A stretch of 7,594 bases of DNA from Clostridia bacterium. Its GTDB lineage: Bacteria > Bacillota_A > Clostridia > Oscillospirales > Butyricicoccaceae. The stretch is from positions 1 to 7,594 of the forward strand of contig JAFOHJ010000068.1 of assembly GCA_017421885.1 (NCBI GenBank), in the 5' to 3' direction. The position numbers and the translations under genes were made by a program. Under the pieces are notes generated by a model. The model was not told where the DNA came from and ran no database searches. It saw only the letters and a program-made list of their open reading frames with translations. Of this stretch, positions 1-5,508 are shown in pieces. The first letter of the stretch is position 1; each line of letters starts with the position of its first letter.

Positions 1-1955
1 AACAGATTGGCGTGCTCGGGCTTGCCCGAAAGATAGTCGTAAAGGTCACAGCCAAAGTTCTCAACTACTGCCCTGCGCCTTCCATCTACCGAAACGGCAA
101 TGTCGCCGATTCCGTATTCGTCGAGGGTGTTCCTGAGCCTCAGAGCCACCTTGCGGCATCGCGCCAGGGTGACCGGGTTGACATCCTCGTCCTCCCATAG
201 GCTGCTGATGATCTGCTCGGCCGTTACAAAACCGCCACGCCTGTCGACAAGCAGAGCCATGAGCTCCTTAGACTTCTTGCTGCGGAAAACCACCGGCTCG
301 TCGTCGACAAATACATCGAAATAGCCGAAGGTGCGGATATATATCTTTTTGCCCGCCTTCTCTCTCTCGACCTTCTGCAGATGAGGCTCGAGAGGAGCCT
401 TGGGGGCCGGACTCTCCTTAATATCGTAAAGGAGGATATATCTTGGGCCGTTTCCATCGACGGTTTTTTCCGAGCATACGGCCTTTACCCTCTGAGGCAG
501 GCCGGTATACATACTGATATATGTAAACTCGGCTTCGCCGACCTCAAGAATTTTATAGAATGCCTCTACCGGCAGTCCGGTCCTCGAAACGAAGTCCTCC
601 AGCTTATTGGGTTTGCCGTAAAGCTGCTTCCACTCTTCTTCGGAATACTTGAAGAAACGGTAGGCATTGTCGTTGCCGTAGAGGGGTGTTACATAGCCGT
701 TTTCATATTCAAAGGCAACCATACCGTCGGAGAACTGCCTGAAAAAGCTCTGAACATTGCCTCTAAGAGCCTCATACTGAGCCTTGAGTGCATTGGTTTC
801 GTTTGCATCAAAGTCATATCTGATGCAGAAAAGGCTTCTGCTCGAACTTACCCTAAGGAATATGCCGGCATACTGTTTGAGCTCGCCATAAGAGGATATG
901 GCCTTGAACCTGATGCTGAGAGGCTTGCCGTCTTCGCTTCTGCCGCGCTTGGCAAAACCATCCTGCAGGAAGGACAGAACACGCTCGCAGTCCTCTTCTA
1001 TAATAGTGTTATATACCCACTGCCTTGTAGCATCGTTGAGGATCATGGGAATGCCCTTGATCCTGCCGAAGGGGCTGCGCTGATGGCCATGGATATATGT
1101 TACGATCTGCTCGTTGAAGTCGCACTCGAAAATCTTGTCGTATACATCGGACAGCGCCGCAAGATAGCGGTCGCGCTCGGTGGCTTTACGAGCATGATAG
1201 TCCTTGGTTACGTCGATAAGAACGCTTTGGAACTCATCAACATTGATCTCATTCTTCACCTTTGTTATCCAGCCGAAAAAGCGACCGCGTGTGCCGTCGC
1301 ATCTTAAAATGCTGATCTCGCCGACAACAGGTTTAGATGTGACAGAAGCCCTCTCAAGGAATTCGGCCATTTTGGGCCTCTCCTCGGGGGGGAACAGCAT
1401 AAATATATTGTCACTGCACATCTCAACCAGCTCGCGCAATCCCTCGCCGACCTTGGGGAATCTGAGCATACCAAGCATGCGCTCATTGACATATGTGATC
1501 CTAGGATTTTTATCGCAAGTATACTTTATAAAACCGCAGGGAACTGTTTCATTAAGGAATCGCAGGTCATAATTCTCGTTCTTGAGCGGAGTAATATCGC
1601 TCAGAACAGAATACGCAACCACGGTTCCGTCTTCCATTTTCTGCGTTGTAGCTGTATCACTTACAAAGGTTACGTGTCTTTCTTTGTCCACTATCCTGTA
1701 CTCGGTCGAGACAGACTTCTCCCCTCTCTCGAGTTTGTGGATGAACTCAGAATATACTTCGCGGTCGGCCGGATGGATCAGATCGGCATAGTGATCCTCA
1801 CTCTCATCCAGCAGCTCTTCAGATGTGAATCCTGTCATATCGCAGAGATTCTTACTGACATATGCCAAATGAACAGGCCCGCTTAAAATATACTCGTGGA
1901 AACCGGTCACGTGACGGCTGAGTATCTCTTCTACATTTCCCAAAATTTTACCCAT
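1..1955 (-). CDS. Multi-PAS sensor protein with C-terminal OmpR/SARP-type winged helix (3' end cut by window edge)
   Basis: This frame is open from an ATG at 1953-1955 to the window edge (651 codons, no stop seen). AGGAG at 1961-1965, 5 nt upstream, supports the start. Residues about 15-125 form a clear PAS/PAC module, with NLCDMTGFTSEEL, LIHPADR and a closing YSVLSDIT. Residues about 132-250 form a second one, ending in SVLIDVT. Residues 262-385 and 392-512 look like two more divergent PAS folds, the last ending YILLYDI. Residues about 537-645 are a winged helix of the Trans_reg_C/SARP type: IYIRTFGYFDVFVDDEPVVF, SKKSKELMALLVDRRGG, and the recognition-helix region around VTLARCRKVALRLRNTL. 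I see no kinase, receiver or GGDEF domain and no membrane segment, so this is probably a one-component cytoplasmic regulator that senses through its PAS modules. The ligand is unknown. The winged helix looks almost complete, so probably only a short tail is missing. Domain assignment is firm; regulation of the adjacent ACP-like operon is inference. Confidence 0.9.
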   Translation of the reverse strand, partial: MGKILGNVEEILSRHVTGFHEYILSGPVHLAYVSKNLCDMTGFTSEELLDESEDHYADLIHPADREVYSEFIHKLERGEKSVSTEYRIVDKERHVTFVSDTATTQKMEDGTVVAYSVLSDITPLKNENYDLRFLNETVPCGFIKYTCDKNPRITYVNERMLGMLRFPKVGEGLRELVEMCSDNIFMLFPPEERPKMAEFLERASVTSKPVVGEISILRCDGTRGRFFGWITKVKNEINVDEFQSVLIDVTKDYHARKATERDRYLAALSDVYDKIFECDFNEQIVTYIHGHQRSPFGRIKGIPMILNDATRQWVYNTIIEEDCERVLSFLQDGFAKRGRSEDGKPLSIRFKAISSYGELKQYAGIFLRVSSSRSLFCIRYDFDANETNALKAQYEALRGNVQSFFRQFSDGMVAFEYENGYVTPLYGNDNAYRFFKYSEEEWKQLYGKPNKLEDFVSRTGLPVEAFYKILEVGEAEFTYISMYTGLPQRVKAVCSEKTVDGNGPRYILLYDIKESPAPKAPLEPHLQKVEREKAGKKIYIRTFGYFDVFVDDEPVVFRSKKSKELMALLVDRRGGFVTAEQIISSLWEDEDVNPVTLARCRKVALRLRNTLDEYGIGDIAVSVDGRRRAVVENFGCDLYDYLSGKPEHANL

Positions 1956-2023
1956 GATTGCTCCTGCTTTGCGGATATATTTCATCCTTCGGTATATTCC
2001 GACAGGAAGTTGCAGTTAAATAT

Positions 2024-2052
2024 ATTTTAATATGCCAAAAGTATTTAGTCAA
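2024..2052 (-). promoter_or_regulatory. Promoter of the PAS/winged-helix regulator gene
   Basis: On the minus strand TTGACT (2047-2052) is followed by a 17-bp spacer and TAAAAT (2024-2029). Each hexamer matches the sigma-A consensus in five of six positions. The predicted start is near 2017, giving a leader of about 60 nt. An overlapping second candidate uses a perfect TTGACA at 2082-2087 with a poor -10 (TATTTA, 2059-2064), also at 17-bp spacing. Confidence 0.65.
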
Positions 2053-2069
2053 CCGAACTAAATACTTTT
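2037..2069. repeat. Perfect 13-bp inverted repeat, candidate operator or weak bidirectional terminator
   Basis: The arms AAAAGTATTTAGT (2037-2049) and ACTAAATACTTTT (2057-2069) are perfectly complementary around a 7-nt centre. The palindrome covers the -35 hexamer of the regulator promoter and the weaker overlapping -10. It also lies 31 nt past the transglutaminase stop and has A-tract/T-tract flanks, so it could act as a terminator in either direction. The stem has only two G/C pairs per arm, which would make a weak hairpin. I therefore favour a protein-binding operator, with termination as a possible second role. Confidence 0.6.
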
Positions 2070-2100
2070 CAGCATAATTATTGTCAATTTTATTAAAAGT

Positions 2101-2991
2101 TTAGAAAGTCTCGGTAACGGTTACATAGTTTGCATCGTTTGAGATATAGGCTTCAACCCAAGCAAGGTTGATCTGATAGCCTACCGAATATGTACTGGGA
2201 TCGTATCTGACCCACCCTATCTCGGGATCGAAAGCCTTGACCCACGCATGATATTTGCCGTCTGCCAGATATCCGAACTCCATCTTGGCAGCAATTCCGC
2301 GGCTGCGGAGCATTCCGCACATAAGAGCCGCATAGTCGATACAGATGCCGTTTTTCCTTTCAAGGATCGCGTCGAGGTCGATTTCTTCAAAGGCCAGAGC
2401 GCCGCTCTGAGCATCGGTTTTTCTATTGTAATCGTATGTGATCCCGGTGGCCACATAACGGTGGATGGCGTTTATCTGTTCTTTAACGGAAACGCAGCCT
2501 GCGGTGATGGACGCTGCTGCAGCTTCCGTCTTAGGAGCAGAACAGATATTGATTTTATGATTAGAAACCATGAAAGGCTTGATAGGGTCGACCGCTTCGA
2601 CTATAACGTCGGCCTGGCCGCGGTTGTAATAGAGGTTGTCGTATGCATGCTCATAAACCTTGATGGTGTATGTGCCGCTGCCGTTTGTCAGGCCCAGAGT
2701 CTTCCAACCCTGCTCATATGTGATGCCGGTCACATCAAACTCGTTGTCCTTATAAATATAAACGCGGATATCTTTATCAGTCTTTATGTTATATTTAATG
2801 CTGATGTATCCGTCGTTTCTGCTTTCGGTGTCAAGGGAGAAGTACTGTGTATCAACTTTGGAGGTCTGGGCTGTTTTCTTTGCGCCTGCCACCGATACCT
2901 TGACCGAAGCCGCTGCCGCTGTTCCGACTGTTGCCATGATGATGGCGGCTGCAAGAACGATATTCACGATCCTTTTAAGCATGGTCTTCAT
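2101..2991 (-). CDS. Secreted transglutaminase-like (papain-fold) protein
   Basis: The 296-residue product begins with a Sec signal peptide: MKTMLKRIV, then a hydrophobic run to about residue 24, with likely cleavage in the Ala stretch near 25-28. Residues about 45-135 are a beta-rich region without a family I recognise. Residues about 165-270 are a transglutaminase-like core with all three expected catalytic positions: Cys217 in NGICIDYAALMCGMLR, His248 in KYHAWVKAF and Asp264 in VRYDPSTY. Such proteins act outside the cell as protein cross-linkers, amidases or proteases; the substrate cannot be read from sequence. The start is set by AAAGGAG at 2999-3005, 7 nt upstream. It is the third gene of the ACP-like/sortase-like operon, 27 nt after the sortase-like stop with no promoter between. 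Further cysteines at 150, 166 and 225 could form disulfides. Confidence 0.9.
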   Translation of the reverse strand: MKTMLKRIVNIVLAAAIIMATVGTAAAASVKVSVAGAKKTAQTSKVDTQYFSLDTESRNDGYISIKYNIKTDKDIRVYIYKDNEFDVTGITYEQGWKTLGLTNGSGTYTIKVYEHAYDNLYYNRGQADVIVEAVDPIKPFMVSNHKINICSAPKTEAAAASITAGCVSVKEQINAIHRYVATGITYDYNRKTDAQSGALAFEEIDLDAILERKNGICIDYAALMCGMLRSRGIAAKMEFGYLADGKYHAWVKAFDPEIGWVRYDPSTYSVGYQINLAWVEAYISNDANYVTVTETF

Positions 2992-3018
2992 TGTGCTTCT
3001 CCTTTCCAGGCATCTTGT

Positions 3019-3705
3019 TTATGCCTTTGTAAAAAATACTATGGTCACGCTGCTTCTGTTCTCGTTGCAGGTGTAGCAGGTGTATCCGCCGCGATTGACT
3101 TTTGAGATCGAGCGGCCGTCACTTGTTATAATGTCGTTTCCCACATTGGTTCCGGTGGTTATTCCTGTGCAGATAAAGGTCTGTCGGCCTTCGCTGGTTT
3201 CAAGATAGGCTTCCATGCCGGTTCTGCAATTCTTGATCGCATTGAATCCCTGGTAATTATGGTCGGCTACCAGGTGCTGACCCAGTGCGTAAAAGAGGCC
3301 TGCGCTGTCGGGTGCATCTACGACCGACTGCGAGCTGCTGTCGAATGCCGCAACGTCAACTCCCACTTCGGGGATAACCCAGCGGCCTATGGCGCCTCGT
3401 GCCTCGCTGGCATCGATCACTTTGTTTCGGCATCCCATTTCATCGTGTCCGTTTCCTCCGCAGTAAACGCATTCAGCAACTCCTGCCTGAGGAACATATA
3501 CCGCAGGTTCCTTGAGCGATTCAAGAACGATCTCTTCTACGACCGTCTGCTGGACCTTTTCCTCGGCCAGTGACTCTATCTGTATCAGAGGTTTTTCGGC
3601 CTCTTTGATCTTAACCGCCGTTCCATTTACGTTACCCGAACCTATCTGAGCTATGCAGAGTGTGATTGCAAGGGCCTGTTTAATAATTGTGGATTCGCCT
3701 ATCAT
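3019..3705 (-). CDS. Exported or membrane-anchored sortase-like protein with CCHC zinc-knuckle motif
   Basis: The 228-residue product has a short hydrophobic N-terminus (residues about 7-22) serving as signal or anchor, then an acidic linker. Residues 79-92 read CVYCGGNGHDEMGC, an exact C-x2-C-x4-H-x4-C zinc-knuckle spacing. From about residue 106 the protein follows the sortase pattern: GRWVIPEVGVDVAAF, then LVADHNYQGFNAIKN containing the probable catalytic His149, and a C-terminal GGYTCYTCNENRSSVTIVFF carrying the Cys (210 or 213) and Arg217. Sortases are extracellular Cys transpeptidases that attach proteins to the wall or build pili. No LPXTG substrate is visible in this window. The ATG overlaps the upstream ACP-like stop by 4 nt (ATGA), and AAGGAG at 3714-3719 lies 8 nt upstream, so translation is probably coupled. 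The short Cys-Arg spacing makes the exact class uncertain, and it might be a non-transpeptidase relative. Confidence 0.75.
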   Translation of the reverse strand: MIGESTIIKQALAITLCIAQIGSGNVNGTAVKIKEAEKPLIQIESLAEEKVQQTVVEEIVLESLKEPAVYVPQAGVAECVYCGGNGHDEMGCRNKVIDASEARGAIGRWVIPEVGVDVAAFDSSSQSVVDAPDSAGLFYALGQHLVADHNYQGFNAIKNCRTGMEAYLETSEGRQTFICTGITTGTNVGNDIITSDGRSISKVNRGGYTCYTCNENRSSVTIVFFTKA

Positions 3706-3923
3706 TTTCTAAACTCCTTGTTGAGTGCCACAAACAGGTCCCATATAGTTACAAGCTGCTGTGCATTTTCTATTTCCACATCGACGATATCCTCCAGCTT
3801 CATGAGAAGCTCCACCTCTTCCAGCAGGTCTATGCCCAACTCATCAAAGGTGCTGTCGAGATAGATCTCCGAAATATTTCGCCCTGTGTGTTCTGCGATG
3901 ATTTTGATCATTTTCGGGATCAT
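3702..3923 (-). CDS. Acyl-carrier-protein-like small protein lacking the phosphopantetheine serine
   Basis: The product is 73 residues from ATG 3921-3923. It has the helical ACP fold signature: MIPKMIKIIAEHTGR, then DSTFDELGIDLLEEVELLMK, then a closing helix LVTIWDLFVALNKEF. In canonical ACPs the segment before helix II reads DSL, and that Ser carries 4'-phosphopantetheine. Here it reads D32-L33-L34 (codons GAC CTG CTG), so the attachment residue is absent and the protein should not be loadable with acyl groups. I chose this start because GGGAGGT (3931-3937) lies 7 nt upstream. An in-frame ATG eight codons earlier (3945-3947) has no ribosome binding site and would sit only about 14 nt from the predicted transcript start. 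It is the first gene of the sortase-like/transglutaminase operon. The role is unknown; a protein-docking or scaffold function is a guess. Confidence 0.85.
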   Translation of the reverse strand: MIPKMIKIIAEHTGRNISEIYLDSTFDELGIDLLEEVELLMKLEDIVDVEIENAQQLVTIWDLFVALNKEFRK

Positions 3924-3930
3924 TTTGTTT

Positions 3931-3937
3931 ACCTCCC
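3931..3937 (-). promoter_or_regulatory. Ribosome binding site that sets the ACP-like start
   Basis: GGGAGGT on the minus strand is 7 nt before the ATG at 3921-3923. It lies inside the extension that the upstream in-frame ATG (3945-3947) would require, so the shorter protein is the better model. Confidence 0.8.
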
Positions 3938-3967
3938 GGCGTTCCATCGCTTTGTTGTTATGTCTAC

Positions 3968-3996
3968 ATTATACCCATGTGGTGTTCCTCACTTGT
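3968..3996 (-). promoter_or_regulatory. Probable activator-dependent promoter of the ACP-like/sortase-like/transglutaminase operon
   Basis: A perfect TATAAT lies at 3968-3973 on the minus strand. At the 17-bp position the sequence is ACAAGT, which does not resemble TTGACA. The -35 region and spacer are instead filled by GGAAC repeats. A perfect -10 with no -35 and repeats abutting it is the usual sign of a promoter that needs a bound activator. The predicted start is near 3961, giving a leader of roughly 38 nt to the ACP-like ATG. Confidence 0.65.
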
Positions 3997-4043
3997 TCCC
4001 ATAAAGTTCCTTTGATGTTCCCATAAAGTTCCACTTCCGTTCC
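3978..4043 (-). repeat. Six tandem GGAAC units at exact 11-bp period, candidate activator-binding array
   Basis: On the minus strand GGAAC occurs at 4039-4043, 4028-4032, 4017-4021, 4006-4010, 3995-3999 and 3984-3988, a spacing of exactly 11 bp each time (six 11-mers, 66 bp). The second and fourth units are identical (GGAACTTTATG), producing a 17-bp direct repeat at 22-bp period (3994-4010 and 4016-4032). The last GGAAC ends 10 bp before the TATAAT. One helical turn per unit puts every core on the same DNA face. OmpR/PhoB and SARP winged helices are known to bind short direct repeats at this period. Confidence 0.85.
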
Positions 4044-4077
4044 TTTTTCAAAAATATTTTAAAAGTTTTCCAAAAGC

Positions 4078-4120
4078 GTTCTTTAAGCGTTCCAAAATCA
4101 TGTTATTAACAAGGAACGCT
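4078..4120. repeat. Inverted GCGTTCC/GGAACGC pair plus a tandem half-site
   Basis: AGCGTTCC (4086-4093) and GGAACGCT (4113-4120) form 8-bp inverted arms 19 bp apart on the plus strand. A further related half-site, GCGTTCT (4076-4082), is exactly 11 bp from the left arm. On the minus strand the pair reads GCGTTCC-N19-GGAACGC, the same core as in the promoter-proximal array. Confidence 0.65.
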
Positions 4121-4137
4121 AAATTTCAAAAACAGTC

Positions 4138-4177
4138 TTTGCGTTCCACTTTCCAGATGATGTAACTGGAACGCAAA
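4138..4177. repeat. 11-bp perfect inverted repeat built on GCGTTCC/GGAACGC
   Basis: TTTGCGTTCCA (4138-4148) and TGGAACGCAAA (4167-4177) are perfectly complementary, 18 bp apart. Measured between the 7-bp cores the spacing is 20 bp, almost the same geometry as the neighbouring pair (19 bp). The outer arm overlaps the T-tract of the upstream gene's terminator. The long centre argues against a simple RNA hairpin and for protein binding. Confidence 0.65.
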
Positions 4178-4215
4178 AAACTCCCCGAAACGACTTTTTA
4201 CGTCGTTCCGGGGAG
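4175..4215 (-). terminator. Intrinsic terminator after the pyruvate-kinase-C-like gene
   Basis: The 14-bp stem (4202-4215 with 4181-4194) has a 7-nt loop and is followed on the minus strand by six T (4175-4180). One position is G-U in the minus-strand RNA but A-C in the plus-strand RNA, which orients the terminator to leftward transcription. It begins 20 nt past the stop of the gene at 4236 and separates that unit from the ACP-like operon. Confidence 0.92.
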
Positions 4216-4235
4216 TCGAATAAGTTGTACTTTTA

Positions 4236-4811
4236 CTATTTTATAATAGGTTTACAGATGATGCGATCAATCTTTGTCTTGAGCAGTTTACTTGACACCT
4301 CAGGTCGGAGAATGAGCACCGTATCGGCACCCGAGCCCGTTCCCGCAACAGCAACGATGGGCTTTCCGCCTGTCACGCAGCCTGCATCGCAGGCCATTGC
4401 GCTGACCTCGACGCATACCTTTGTACCCTGGCTGAACATCCTGAGGGTGTGAGCGATGATCTCAGTGGGATATACACCGCCGAATGTAGTGGACATGCTG
4501 CGTTCCACTCCGCTGAGAGCATGAGCTGCCGAGATGACATCAAATCCCTTATCCATCAGATAACGGCGCAGCTCTGCGGGCATGGGGTTTGTGCCCGGTT
4601 CCTTCTGGCCGTAGGCATAGGCAACGATAGTCACATGAAGGCCTTCATGCTCTATCTCGTCGGCCATCATCTTCGCTGTTCCTCCTGCTGTGGTGGCAAT
4701 GACGATATCCTCGATGCCATACTGTCTTGCCGCTTCTACTGCCAGCTTGAGTGCATCGGCTGTGTTAGCGGGGCCGGGAGTTTCAAAATAGGTGATCTTT
4801 TCCTGGATCAT
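4236..4811 (-). CDS. Stand-alone pyruvate kinase C-terminal (alpha/beta) domain protein
   Basis: The 191-residue product matches the free-standing PK_C-like family known from archaea and clostridia (structures exist for archaeal members such as MTH1675 and AF0103). It lacks the pyruvate kinase catalytic barrel, so it is not a pyruvate kinase. Visible hallmarks are DIVIATTAGGTAKMMADEI at 35-53, HALSGVERSMSTTFGG at 97-112, YPTEIIAHTLRMFSQGTKV at 114-132, VEVSAMACDAG at 134-144 and VAVAGTGSGADTVLILRP at 153-170. The family is thought to bind a phosphorylated ligand or nucleotide, but its reaction is not established. AGGAGG at 4819-4824 lies 7 nt before the ATG. The gene follows the AlkZ-related gene by 31 nt without a promoter, so the two are probably co-transcribed, and it ends at a strong terminator. 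Confidence 0.88.
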   Translation of the reverse strand: MIQEKITYFETPGPANTADALKLAVEAARQYGIEDIVIATTAGGTAKMMADEIEHEGLHVTIVAYAYGQKEPGTNPMPAELRRYLMDKGFDVISAAHALSGVERSMSTTFGGVYPTEIIAHTLRMFSQGTKVCVEVSAMACDAGCVTGGKPIVAVAGTGSGADTVLILRPEVSSKLLKTKIDRIICKPIIK

Positions 4812-4842
4812 GTCGTTTCCTCCTGTATTTTCAAAATATAAA

Positions 4843-5508
4843 TTATCCTGTTATACCTTTGAGCAGCCTGATGGGAGTTTCGGGAAACAGCCTGCCGAGA
4901 TACTCAAGCAGCAGCTCGCGCGATTCTTCCGGTTCGCGCTTATACACCCGTTCGGTAAAGCTCCTGCCAAAATGCCGCTCGGGAATATCATATCGCGCAA
5001 TGCCCCAGCCATAAGGTTTGCCCTTTCGGTCGAGCTGATACTCGAAATCGGTGGTAACGATATATCCCTGCATCTGAAGGCGGGTTATGACCTGATCAAA
5101 CCCCTTTCGCCCGTCCTTGCCGAAGCCCGACATCTCTTTAAGAGTCTTTGACAGCATGGGGCCGCCCTGCTCGAGGGCATCATAAACATACTTATCGAGC
5201 CTGGGGGCAAGGCCCTCTTCCCACCGTGAATCGAAATCATATCCGTTGCGTCTGATATTGGCAAGGTCGGGATACCACCGGGCGCTGACGAACATCGCCT
5301 TATTCTTAAGCAGCTTGCCATATGCGCAGCCGGTCTCACGGATCACAGGACCCTTCCATTCCCATGGGCCGTCGGCTTCGTCAGAAAACCAGAGGTCGGG
5401 CCTTGTGAGCTCCTCTGCCGAAAAGTTGTATACTCCGTTTTTGAAAAGCGGCAGAAATCCCCATTCCTCAACAAGAGCTTTCATATCATCTTTTGATGTG
5501 ATGATCAA
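4843..5508 (-). CDS. AlkZ/YcaQ-related winged-helix protein (TTG start)
   Basis: The 221-residue product resembles the clostridial proteins usually labelled AlkZ-related. Conserved-looking blocks are WGFLPLFKNGVYNFSAEEL (16-34), WFSDEADGPWEWKGPV (40-55), AYGKLLKNKAMFVSARWYPD (62-81), NIRRNGYDFDSRWEEGLAPR (84-103), LSKTLKEMSGFGKDGRKGFD (119-138) and LQMQGYIVTTDFEY (144-157). AlkZ/YcaQ proteins are DNA glycosylases that unhook interstrand crosslinks. Whether this short branch has that activity is not known, and I cannot point to the catalytic QxQ motif. The start is TTG at 5506-5508: GGGGGAG (5516-5522) is 7 nt upstream, and the next in-frame ATG (codon 9) lacks such a site. The TTG overlaps the stop of a small upstream ORF as TTGA, suggesting translational coupling. 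Confidence 0.7.
   Translation of the reverse strand: MIITSKDDMKALVEEWGFLPLFKNGVYNFSAEELTRPDLWFSDEADGPWEWKGPVIRETGCAYGKLLKNKAMFVSARWYPDLANIRRNGYDFDSRWEEGLAPRLDKYVYDALEQGGPMLSKTLKEMSGFGKDGRKGFDQVITRLQMQGYIVTTDFEYQLDRKGKPYGWGIARYDIPERHFGRSFTERVYKREPEESRELLLEYLGRLFPETPIRLLKGITG

Noticed and set aside
381..1307. A long open frame on the plus strand (about 308 codons).
   Set aside because: It lies antisense to the PAS regulator, whose frame is intact over the same bases and shows clear domains. The plus frame lacks a ribosome binding site and resembles no family.
2248..3105. A 285-codon plus-strand frame across the transglutaminase gene.
   Set aside because: It is antisense to a gene with a signal peptide, catalytic triad and good ribosome binding site, and its Cys-rich product is typical of a shadow frame.
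3430..3471. The CxxCGGxGH stretch as a DnaJ-type CXXCXGXG zinc finger.
   Set aside because: Only one such unit is present, with no J domain or repeats. The C-x2-C-x4-H-x4-C spacing is the better fit.
3924..3947. An eight-codon N-terminal extension of the ACP-like protein from ATG 3945-3947.
   Set aside because: That ATG has no ribosome binding site and lies too close to the predicted transcript start, and the true ribosome site falls inside the extension.
3978..4043. The regular repeats as a CRISPR array or replication iterons.
   Set aside because: Units are 11 bp with a 5-bp core, far too short for CRISPR repeats and spacers, and no cas gene is present. There is no replication initiator gene or DnaA box cluster, and the position against a -10 box fits transcription control better.
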